A stretch of 64,000 bases of DNA from Symsagittifera roscoffensis. Taxonomy: Eukaryota > Xenacoelomorpha > Acoela > Convolutidae. The notes under the pieces were generated by a model, which worked only from the letters and a program-made list of their open reading frames with translations, was not told the DNA's origin and did not search any database. Of the stretch, positions 1 to 12,200 are shown piece by piece (position 1 is the stretch's first letter; every line of letters begins with the position of its first letter). A program made the translations under genes and the position numbers. The stretch spans positions 81,012,751 through 81,076,750 of the forward strand of contig NC_087062.1 in assembly GCF_963678635.1 (NCBI RefSeq), given 5' to 3'.

Positions 1-113
1 ATAATAATTTGAATGCATTTTGTATAAACTAATCTGATTTACAATTTGAATCCGAAATATGCATTGTTCGTATTGATGATTAAATATCCATAATTAATAT
101 ATCAGTTAATATA

Positions 114-285
114 TTAGTTCATTTTGACAACATAATTTCCGGGAAATAGTCCGAACTGTCCTGTTTTGGTCGACTTCCCGGCAAACCACCCGTCGGAACA
201 CTGTTCCACTACTAGGATTACGTCGCCCTTCATAAGTTGCAGCTCGTCTGCGTGTTTGGGCGAGAAGTCATGCATCACTCGGAAA
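114..285 (-). CDS. SORBS: Terminal exon: third SH3 domain and stop codon
   Basis: Acceptor TTTTACAG precedes the exon; the stop TAA is at 116-114. The frame reads [16 protein letters not shown], then a GD turn, DGWFAG and FGLFPGNYV, so the whole 56-residue exon is one SH3 domain with the ligand-binding Trp, Pro and Tyr of the family. It closely resembles the third SH3 of vinexin/CAP/ArgBP2, which also ends in GNYV a few residues before the C-terminus. The exon needs a phase-2 donor, whereas the preceding visible exon (7522-6874) ends in phase 1, so at least one small exon is missing from my model. Confidence 0.88.
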
Positions 286-3200
286 CTGTAAAATTTAAAT
301 GCGATTTAAATTCTTAGTTGTGATTTTATTTAAAACTTAAAAATTTTTATAATTAAATTAAAAATTCCTAAAAATTTTGGATATACGTTTTCCAAATTGC
401 TTTCAAAGGGCAGCTGCAAACAAGCTTGTAGCCTTGCGTGTCCATTTGAATCGGTGTTGCAAAAATTGTTAATTTAAAAAAAATACATTGGGGTAATGGT
501 CTCCATTCGTAATGTTATAATGATCCCTTTTCTGTTTGCAAATACGATAGCCCGTCGGAATTCTCAAAAATTTCAATCAATCTTTGAGGAGTTCATTGTT
601 CGTAAACATGGTGCTCATTCTTCTTACTATTCGAGGCCTTTGTTGCCACCGTGCGGTTGTGTGTGGTTTGCTGATATGTCATTGTTGCTTTGAGTTAAAT
701 TGTTCTGGCTGCCTTTCTGGTTCTGCATTCGCCTTGCTTTGTCTGAAACGTTTCGAAATTATAGATGTCTGAATCCAGTTATACGTATAACTTTTCATTA
801 GTGTGAGCACCGAAACCATTATTGGGTCAAAGCTATGCGAATCGGTGCCCAAAAAGGATTTTGTTTTTCTCAAAGTGAGCGGTTCAGACTCGATCGACTG
901 CAAGAAAGTTCATATCTCTTATTTTTGTTTAAACGCAAGTTTAAACCTATTAGTGCACGTATTTTGTGACAAGCAAGCCTTTCTGGATAGAAATTTTGGA
1001 AATACAAGCGAAATAAAGGTGTTAGTTATGTGGGAAGCTATGCCATGCAAAGACAACAAAAGAACAATTATAAGTGAAAGAGGGATTATACATAATACTA
1101 CTACCTGGATTGATCCAGTATCTGGTAACGACCAGAAAGTCTAAAAAGAAAGCCCACATCTTTCAATAGTGCAATGCGCGAAGCAAAATGCAAACACAAA
1201 CAGTCCACTAGGGCACGAGCAAAAATTAACCTTCCCAAAAGGCAGCTCTCATCTACATGTATATTATTTCTGTCGTGTTTGAAGTAACTTCAAGGAAAGA
1301 AGAGCTCAACTTTTTAGTGGTTGGTCTTTGACGTGTATTAAAAGCTTAGTACACTTCCGAGAGCAATTCCTAAAATTACTTCCTACAAAGGTGCAAAGTT
1401 TTTCAAATCTGTCGGGGCTACTTAATAGACTTATATTGAGCATGTCTGAACTTTATATTTACGCTTGCGATTTCAGTTTTCTTCGAAGTATAAGTTTATG
1501 TTGGTTGTAAATTTAATCAGATTTTTTAGTTTTTTTTTTCACTCAAGCTTGTTGGGTCTCGAAAGGTTTTGGCTTGCCTCTTATCAGCTTAGTCGCCTTA
1601 AATCGTATCGTTTGAAAGGCGATAAAAAATTTTCTTTCGTTTGTGTGCAGGAGGGTGGTATGCGAATCTTGAAAACTTCAAGTTTCGAACTCTTTTGTGC
1701 AAAAGTTTTTTCAGCTCAATGGGCTTCGACCAAAGTTTTCTCGGCTTAGTTTCCGATTCATAAATTTTGTTTATTAAATTATTTTCTGCTAAACTTATTT
1801 TTTATTGGCATGGTTTCCTCAAAATTAACTTAATTCGAGGCAGAAGTTTGTAAATTTTGATAGACCTAGTATTAGACCTATTTTCCGAACCCTTTTGCGA
1901 CAAAGTGTCTTTAGTCTGACTTTTCTGTCGACTAGCTTGCTATGTTTGTGATGTTTAGCAAGTGATATGAAGATCACTGTTGCATTTGTGATCAAAATTC
2001 ATTTGCTCAATGGACGGCAAGTTACGCTCTCCAATAACTTCAGCGCTAATTGCACGAAAATATGTTAAATTTTAGAAATAATTCGTGAACTCATAATTTC
2101 AAAAAAAAAATATGGAAAAAACGGTCGCAGGTTTCGATACTGTTGATATAAGTAAAAACTTTCCAAATGTCTGTGTGATATGCTTTGACACACAACGAAC
2201 TTTATCTGTAAATCAGCAATAATAATGTCCATCTCAAGCTTTTTTAAAGTTTTTTCTCGGATTGAGAAAAATTGAATGGAAGCAAAAGACGAAAATAAAT
2301 TTTAATAGTTTGCGATTTACAGATTAATTTAAAATCTAATGATTTCAAAGGTAACAGAATTTATATCCTCGTAAAATTAAAAAAAAAACGTTTCAGAAAA
2401 TGCAATACTTTTCAGATGGTGATATTGCGACTTCTGCGGTACAGATTGCAAATTTGTTGTAATTTTTTTCAAAAAAAACAGGAAGTGATATCCTGCGGAC
2501 TATAACAATAAACAAATATGGGGGCGTTCAACAGTACCGAAGTAAACAAAGCCGAAACTGATAATGTGTTCAACAGTCTCAAAAAGTGATCATATTTGGG
2601 AATTTTGAAATCTTTTTCTGAATCTTTGGCAGTTTCGCTGAGATACTGTTTTGTTTTGGAGTGAAACCGACAAAAAAAAATTGACAATTTGCTGAAATAA
2701 TTATTTGTTCAGAAAAGTTCACGCTGCCGCGCTCGGGGATTTTTTAATTGTTTAACTAGCAGCATCAATTAAAATAGCCATTTTTGTCTTTTTCAACATC
2801 CGTCCACTTGAATATAATTACTTTTCAGTGATTTTGAATAAGGAAAATGAGTTTTCAAATATTTTTTGGCACTGTTGGATAACATTTTCAATTTTGGCGC
2901 TGTCGTGCTTCGGCCCTGTTGTACTGCCACAAAAATATGTATACATATAAGTTTAAGATAAACCAAGTGCAAAGAAGAAATCGAAACTCTAAATAAAAAT
3001 TTGGCGGTGCGACTAAAAATAAAGTTTCGCTGTGGGGACAAACCCGAATAAGCACTTCAAGAAAATCAGAGTTTGAAGGACATGTCTCAACTCGTACTTC
3101 TACAAAGTAAAAGATCACTCTACAAAAATTTTGGTAACCTGGAAGTTTTTCATCGGAATCAGAATTTAAACCAATGGCAGTGGCGTAACAAAGACATAGT

Positions 3201-6200
3201 GCAAAAATATGTTCACATATAATTTTAAGATGAACGAAGTGTAAAGAAGAAATGAAAATTCTAAATAAAAATCAAAATTTTAAATTGAACCAATGGCAGT
3301 GGCGTAACAAAGACAAAGTGCAATGAAACTTTCAACGAAAATGCGCTAATTTTTAATGGATATCAAAAATTTCTATTTTGCAATAAAGCCAAAAGGGGTT
3401 ATGGTGTAGGATTGTATATTCAAAATTAGCACGAATATCGAATCATAAAGCGGACATCAAACCACCACTTACAAATTCTATCAGTAAAAACGTCAAAAGA
3501 GATTGAAAAATTGCTTTGCATTAGATGAAACTTTAGACAATATACAAGAACCCATGCTGAGTGTTAAAAGCCATAATTATGATTGAAGACATACAGTAAA
3601 ACTTCTGAGCACTATTTTAATTCAAGGCTCGCAGGCAAGAATAAAGAGCGGCCCAATTAGAGAGGCAGCAAAATCAAGGTGGATCGATGTTTTTGCCTTA
3701 CTGAAATAACATTTACTGCAATATCAGAGCATCATAATTTTATTTGAGGACTTGTAACACCTTGAGTGAAATTGATCAAAGTTACACTTACTTGTGAAAG
3801 AAAACGAACATGCCCTTAAAAAAGATTTCAGAACAATTACATTCAACGAACATGCCCTTAAAAAGACTTCAGAACAATTACAGAAAAAACAATTAATTCT
3901 CAATCATTTGATTTACAAAGACATACATTGAAGTGAAGATAATTTGTAATGACGCACGTTTATCTCAACTTGTAATTTGATTGAAATCTTGCGACAAGCT
4001 TTGAAAGTAATTCCTGAAAAAACTGTAAATTTTGCCCTGATCACAAAGATTCAGTGATAAATAAAAATGAAAGGAGTATAGCAGCCAGATAAAAAATTCT
4101 TATGAAAAAGTCAAGTTTGATGAAGCTTGGAAAACTTTTAAGACTATAGAAATAAATCAAAGCTTGCTTTTAAAACGACAACCAATCAAAAAAGTATGTT
4201 CCAATTAGCTATAGAAATTGATGGCCTTCTGTTTCCAGATTGGTTTTTACACTAAACAGAGTAAAAACCAATCTGGACACAGTGAACGACTACTTAGTGA
4301 GCATAGGTAAAGAACTGGCCTTAAAGTCTTAAACTACCAAAAAAAAGAAACAGTGAAAACAGTACTATAGAAGCAAGAAATTGAAGAAACAGTTTCATAG
4401 ATTTTCGAAACTATGGAAACAAGCGCCCAAGAAATTTTTTTTGGTGAAATGATAAGTTTAAAAAACGAAGCAACAGCGGACTGTGAAACTTATTACCGCT
4501 ATTTAAGAGTGAAGAAAAATAAGTGCGGAAACTACAGACAAGTCTCCTTTCTTCGAGTAAACATTAAAGTTCTTAAAAAGTAGTGTCTAACAAAATTACA
4601 ATCTTTAACAGTGCAAAAAACTTTGTCGCCGAGTTAGTTTGGTTATAATTGAAACATTCTGGAGTAGAGGCCATTTTAGACGTTAATGAGAATATTTCAA
4701 ATCATTTTTGTGCCAAAAATGACATCGCATGTACTTTTGTTGTATTGTCCAAAGCTTTTGACACTTGATCAGTCAATTCTTCTGGCAAAAATGTATCGAT
4801 ATGGATTTCGTTACCCAATACATGGCATCCGAAATTCGGACTTGAAAACCTATACCAATACGTTCATATTGAAAAACATTCATCTAGGAGGCGATCGTTT
4901 GCGTGAGGGATACTCCAAGGTTCTGTTCTGGGTCCCTTGCTGTTTTTGCTTCGTGTGAAAGATTTTCCTGAAGTATGTACCGATGTCAAATTAACTATTT
5001 TCACAGAAGACGCGACAAATTGTCTGACCCCATTAAAATTGTGGCTAAAATAATGTCAGACAAAATATGTTGAGTTTCATTATAGATGGAGAGCAATTAG
5101 CGTAGATTTAATGAAGTTACAATTCAAATTCTTCAGTTCCAGCCAATTTTGATTTTGATATTTTTTGAAATATCAAAAAAATAACAAAACACTAGAGCTA
5201 AACTACGAAAAAAAATATCTGGGCTTTACATTAGACAACACTCTTAAATACAAACAAAATATATATCACCTGATAAGTCGTAGTCATCATTGCTCACAGG
5301 TACGATATTTCACTAAACACTGCTTTGAGCCAAAAATATCTGTTCAAAGAATATAAAGCTTAAATTCAACCGTTGTTACAAGATGCAGTGCTGTTATCTG
5401 GCCTGGCAAACAAAAAACGTCCTTAAAAATTAATAATATAGCACTGAACAGAATATTGCTAATAGTTTTCATTTTGAAAGTAAAAACAGACACTACGAAA
5501 ACTGAAAACTGAACTCAAAATGTTTACCTGTTGAGAACTGATATATGTAAGACAAAAACAAAACAAATACAAATGATTTTCAGTGAATAGTAGCAAAAAT
5601 AATTTCAACAAATTTGGAAAAAAAATAATTTACCAGTTTTCGAGATCTTTATACAATAGATAACAAAATCTTTTTGAAATTATTCCGGTAAGTGGTGTTT
5701 GATTTGTTATTCTGATAAGTGGTGTTTGATTTGATTTAGTAAACGAATTCTGATGTTTTTTGCATTTTTTCTAATTTTATCTTGAAAAGGATTTAGAAAG
5801 ACATTTCAATTATTTCGGTGATTTTATAGTAAATCAATTTTTTTGCAGTGATAAGCCGTATGAGTTGTGCAAAATTGGAATTTTTTTCTTATCTCTGCTC
5901 TTGAGGCATCATTGGACAGGTTAAACGCCTTTGACGTTCTCCCAAGTGTATTGGGGTGTTCATACACTAGGAAATTAGTTTTGATTTACTGAAGATCAGT
6001 TGGAATTTTTTTGATGACAGGTTCAATGACTAATTCAAAGTTAAATTTATATTAAACTTAGATTTTGAGCAGAAATTTTATGGTGCATTTATTTAAAACT
6101 TAAATAAAATGCATCAGTTGATTGCGCTATGTTTATCAGTGGTTCATTTTTTATATCAAAGCGAGCCTCTTTTTTGACCCGAGTCTACTAAGTTTGAGCA

Positions 6201-9200
6201 AAATCTTCAAAAGTTGCCTTGAATTAAAATTAAGTATTTCGTCTGGTAAAGTTGAAATTCTGGCTATCAAAGTGAATGAACATAATGATCTACATATCTA
6301 CATATTTATATTTTTAAATTTTGTTGGGTTACCCCAGTGGTCCCTTTTCCATATAATTTACCTATTTTTGGGGAAAATTTTGCTAATATAATTGCCCAAT
6401 ATAAATTCTGGAAAAACACTTTTCGTTCTCAGCCCTTTTTACCAAATTACAACCCATTTTATAGAAAATGAGTTCAAACTTTCTCATTTTGATATTTTAT
6501 AAATAAAAGCAGCATAGAATTAAATTTAGCTTCCCTCATTGTTGTATATTTCACAGAAAATAGTTTTAAAAAATTATTCGTTTCTAAAAAAAAGTTGTGA
6601 AAGCAACCAGATTGAAAGTTGCTGATGATTAGTAACTAATTTATTTCACTGCAGTTTAGATCCTACCGTAGATTTGTTATGGTACCATACAGTATCGTAC
6701 CATTATCGTACAATTGTAGGTAGTTGTTGTGCAAGTAGCACATAATGTTCCTACCACACCAAATTCAGAAACGTCGTTCAGATGTTCAAAAAAGTTTCAA
6801 CGCAATTTTCAACATACTTTTCTAATGGTTTTGGCGCTCAACGAATCTTTTCGTGAATATATTTTTTTGTTACCTGGTGCGTCTTCCATTTCATCGGAGA
6901 TGACCTCCACGTAGGATATTGGGAAAATTCCCCTCCTCTGTCCGATATACCCATCGAACCAGTTCTCGTCCACTTGTTTCCGAATAGTCACCACCTGGTT
7001 TTTCTTCAGCTGAAGTTCCACGTCTGTCTGCGCGTCGAAATCGTAAATGACTCGACCTTTTCGCACCAAAGAATCACTTTTCTTTACCGCATTTGAAGCC
7101 CCATTTGGAACACTTTTTTGGGATTGGTCTTTTTGAACATTTTGCTTGTTTTGTCTTTGGAAATTATTTCCATTCATGAGCGGCTGTCCTTGTTTTTTAG
7201 GCTCTATGAACTCTTCGCTTTGATGCTGTGGTCTGTTTCGAGATTTGGAGTTTTCGATGTTCTGGTAAATTAACTGGCTGCTGGGCGATGATTGCCTGCT
7301 GCTTGCGGCGTTTTCGTTGGGCTGAGATTGCACTTGAAGTTGTTGAATTGGTTTCAAAATTGCACTATTTTTTGACTGCTGGCTGTCGACGTAGTTCAGA
7401 TTGTTCGGGTAGTTGTTTTTCTGCTGTTGTAGATGATGATGAGGGGGATGATGGTTCGTGGCTCGGGCTACCGGTTCGCTTGCTTGTTGCTGGTTCGCTT
7501 TAGGCGCCACACTATGATCCGACTGAATTACCTGGCAAAGTAATAAATTCTAATGATTGTTCCTAAGCATGGAGTGGATGTTAATGTGTGTATTTATTTC
7601 TGCTGCTATGATTGAATCGCATTGCGTACGCATGAAAAAAGTTTTCAAATGGCTAAATAAGTTTGTTTTTGAAAAGTCTTAGTTTGAATTCACCATTTTC
7701 CGTTGTAATTATACTGATTCACTTTGATTCAATTGGTTATTATCAAAGATGGCGTTTTATAGCTTGCCGTTTCATTGTTGTTTCTCTTTTTTATACTCAC
7801 TTTTATATATGTGACTGGGATAAGTCCGACTCTATTGCTGTTGTCGTTTTTGTTGTTGTTGCCCTTTTCCAGTCTGGCCTCTACCCAATTGGCATCCACT
7901 CTGCTCAGCAGACTGATCACGTCGCCTCTCTTTGCCTCCAACTCCCTGTGGCAGAAAAAGGAACAGATTCAGCATACGAAACAATTGAGTTACTTTTGAG
8001 GACAAACACTCACTATATTTGTATTTTACATTTTCTTTCAAGCGTTCTTAACAGTCATTGAAACCTTTTGCCAGTTTTTTTATCAGGACATATTGCTTAA
8101 AGGTACGGTTACAAGCAGATGTTGTTCTAAGGATTTTCTGAAGGTGGGGGCGGATTTTCAAAAAAAAAATTGAAATTTTGTTTTGACCTTTTGTTTAGGT
8201 CGACCAAATTAATTTTCGGAGCTCCCCCAATTCAGTAAAAGACCCTATTTAAACCACATTTTCTGCGCTGCCAAAAATTTTTGAAAAAACGGGCCAAAAA
8301 GGCGTTTTTAAGCTTTTTTTTTTTGAAAAATTTTGACGAAGAATTAGCGCTTTATCGGCGTGCGCTCCTATATCAGAGCCTTTATCGTTTTATCGGCGGT
8401 GCCTTAAGAAACATTTTAGAGTCGGTGAGCCGAAAATGGATATGTTATATAAAATAGTGCCAAAGTGGGGAGGAGGAGGGTCGAATCCCAGAGAACAAGG
8501 CATCATACGCCCCCCCCCCCCCCGCGCCTTCCTAAATCCGCTACCGCCTACAAGACAGTTCTCTTAGTCTAAAATAAAGTTGGGCTAAAAGACCACATGG
8601 TACAAAAGAAATTAGTATATACTTTTTATTCACATCAAAATACAAAGATTTATTACTGACCTCGGAGTATATGGTTTGAAGTTATACAGCACTTCTGCTC
8701 TGATTACATTCGGGTCATATGACTCGGCCTCCTGCTCTTTCGGCTTGGTTTCCGCCTTTTGCTGACCATTATGCTTCTGACTGGTCGGATATGTACCATA
8801 GTTTTGCATTGCCGGATTTTCCGAAGCGGAAGCCTTTGCAAGCGAGTTAGTCGACGAGTAGGCTGAAAAGATGAAAAAACTTCATGGGAAAATTTCTTAA
8901 ATTGAACAGATGCAACGGAAATGTTTTTGAAGTTAAAATGGTATGTCCTCGGAGTTTCACTGGTACTTCAGGTTTAAACAATTCAATTTTTTTATTATTA
9001 GAAAAAAGTCAATAATCTTTGTATTTTGCTTTCGGTTCATCAATTCAACCAGTGAAGTTCAACACAGAATCAGGTACCACAAACAATCATCAGAATGTCT
9101 CGAGTGATGCATTTAAAAACGATCATATGATCTTTAGCCTAATTTTGAGCGAGTAATGCGAGCGATTTGGTGTTATAATAAAATTAGTTTTTATTAAAGC

Positions 9201-12200
9201 TGTAAAAAAAAATTTTTTTCTCCACGAAAAGAACTTTCAAAGCTTCATTTAGCACTTGAGCACTAGAAAGTTTTTTATATTCAAAAAATTAGGATGCATA
9301 TTACAATTTTTTTATTTTTTTTAGCTTTTGCTTGTTTCAAAATTCATTTTTTAACGACAAATCTAGTCGATTGTGAATTGTTGATACCAGCATTCTAGGC
9401 TTTTGCCTTTTCTCTCATCACACCATGCACAAAATTGAAAAAAAAAAAAAGTATCTTAGTTTATGAATATGGTACATTACGAGGTCAAACTGGAGCCCCA
9501 TAAGACGCACCCTTTGGTGCGTGTCCGCTCCTTTTGTGCTGGTGTATGTCAGCATTTTGTCGGCACGATCAAAGGAAAACACAAGAACAAAGAATGATCA
9601 AAGAAAAACACTCTTATTTCGGAATCCACATGAAAACACAAAAAGAAACAGTTTGACCTCGTAAGGTCGGAAACTTCTGTGTTACTTGCATAGCGAACTG
9701 GCTACTCTTATTTTAACTTATAAAGTACGATTTTGTTCCTTTGGTTTTGAGAATCATGTTTTAAAAGATTGAATGCATTGGTTCGTTTTACACATAATTA
9801 AAACATCTGTTTGATGGAGAGCAACAGCGGTCGCGTAGTGTATGTGAGATACAAACGTGATTTTGACTGAGGATTCCTGGAATTTGGAACCCTCGCCGGA
9901 GACCTGTGCAGACTGCTGCCTGAGGCCACACTGTCACGTGATGCCCTCTTGATCACTTTCTCTCTAGAGGGACTCTTCTTGGGACTCCCGAGGAACGAAT
10001 TGAGAGTGTTTCCTATTGAACGGCAAAAACAACTAGGTTTTTGTTAGTTAAGTCGGTGGGCTGTAAAAATATAAAATTTTTAAAAAAGCAATTGGCCCGA
10101 TTTGAATATTTTGAAAAGAAATCGGATTTTCTAAAAAAAAAAAAGCATTACATGAAGCGAAACTAATTTTTTACCGTTCGCTTGCTAATTTTTCTACTGT
10201 TCCGAATTTTTGCATTTAAGTACTAATATTGAATGTCAAACTGCTGAAAACGATTAATTTGTAGTGTTGATAAAATTTTCAGCGATCTTAGTCTATCCAG
10301 AAAAACGCTAAATATCGATTCACTTCAAGAAATGATCATTGTAAGGTGAACAACTGAGCAAAAATGTGGCATAGAACATAAACTAATCACCATATATAGA
10401 ACTAAGCAACCAATATCATTGAAAAGTAGAAAAAGGGTTTTGTGAAATGTGAAAATGCAAAAGGAACGTAGATAAAAAATAATAGACTTCAAAAATGCAC
10501 ATTAAAAGATGATCTAGATGACAGATAACTAACGAAAGAGCCCGACGAAGAATGCAAGGTAATTTATAGAAACCGCGAACCACAGCAAAACAGATTTAAT
10601 TGCGATCATCAAGCAAGTCTAACAACTATGATGACTACGTCTGCCGACCATTTTTACCCACCTGGCGACGAATTTTGATTGTCTGACTTTTTCCCATTTT
10701 CTCTTCTAAGAGAAAAATTATCCGTGTCAACCAAATTTTCAACCGAAGAGGAATCGTGCTGATACAGCGGAGATTCCATATCTTCCTCTGTTTGTGAATG
10801 CTCGGCTTTTTCTCGCCTTCGCATTTGATTTTCAAGTCGGTTCATTTCTTGGTTTGCCGAGTTCAACTCGTTTAGACTCCGTGATCTCTCCTGGGTCAAA
10901 AGAAGCGAAGATGAATCGTAACTATGTTGCTGCGATAAACTTTCATACGATTTATATTTCGCCTGCTGTTTGTTGCTCTCTTTCGGTACAAATCGGCGAT
11001 ACCGCTGCTGATTGCGCTGCGAATCATTATTGTCTCGGTTCAGCGTCGCCGGTCGCAACTCGGCTAGACGATTCGCGTGATCACGGATTGAATCGTCGAT
11101 TTGTATTTTATTCAAATCATCCACCGATTCTATATGTATAAGTCGTTCTTCGGTTGTTCTTTGAACAGTTTTAATCAAAAAAGTCGGCTCGCTATGAGTC
11201 ACATCCGAAAGTGAATCCATCCCGTCGAGTTGAACTGTTCTTCCTGTGATTGGGTTATGAGCGAAATATGACTCATTCTCGTGTTTCAAAAGTGTGGTGT
11301 GATCTTCGTGAAACGGGTCATATTTTATCATCCTTGAGCCCGGTATTTGTTCACGAGTATTCTGATGAAACGCTAGTTGTTCAGATTGCTTTGCCTGTTT
11401 CTCATCCGCATCTTTTGCTGGTTCATTGGGCATAGAAATTTCATTCGAATTCGATTGGTTGTAACCCTTGGGAGAATAAAATGCAGTTAGCCTTGATGTT
11501 TTATCGCATGGGGCTTCTTCGACAAATTTTTGGAGATCATTTTCAGGCTTTTTGATTTGGTCCTTTTTGATTTCACGTATCGGCTCTTTTTTGGGATGAT
11601 TTACAGGATATTTTTCAGCCGGGGGTCGAATATAATCACTCATATTGCTGTTTGGTCTTCTTGGCTCAACAAACGCATTTTGTGAGGTTTGCAAGGGATG
11701 ATTTGGTTCCCGAGGTTTATTCTTCCGGTCTTTTAGAGCGTTTTTTCTTTCAAGCGATTCTCGACGAATCGTTTTATTCAAGGCTTCTTGGCTCTCAAAC
11801 CTCTCGATTCCCCGATCAACAAAGCCCTTGTGTTTTGATTTTAACTTATCAGTTCCGTTGATTGATGGGTCATTTCTCGGACTTCTTTTTACTGATGCAT
11901 AGTTTTCGTTTCCATCAGTGTCAGAAACGTTCAAATTTCTCATTTCTTGCCTTGATTTCTGTTGTTTTTCTTCTCTTTTTATCGACACAGCACTGCTACT
12001 TGAACTTGCCTGTACTTTGTATGAACTTGAACTAGCCCGACCTTTCTTGTTACTCACACTGTCTTGATCATTCGGATACCTTGGGTTCCGGCTAGTCATT
12101 AGAACCTCCTCCCGGATGTTCGATTCCTGGACATTCGATAACTTGCTTCTCTTCTGTGATTCATAATACTGCTCTGATCTACTACTCGACCGCTGATGAT

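Larger units (their letters stand above)
286..6873 (-). other. Long intron of the SORBS-like gene with one unseen exon
   Basis: Contains the dead LINE, a duplicated 130-base stretch near 2935-3345 and otherwise AT-rich sequence. Phase requires an unseen exon of length 3n+1 somewhere here. A good acceptor (TTTCTTGCAG) at about 903 opens a frame to about 790, but its phase does not fit. The open frame on the plus strand at 803-1144 has no recognisable similarity and I do not call it. Confidence 0.5.

Noticed and set aside
790-903. Possible minus-strand exon after acceptor TTTCTTGCAG
   Set aside because: Frame is short, the phase does not fit either the 6874 or 285 exon, and no good donor is seen.
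803-1144. 113-codon plus-strand open frame
   Set aside because: No recognisable family, no splice or promoter support, and it overlaps a possible minus-strand acceptor; judged chance.
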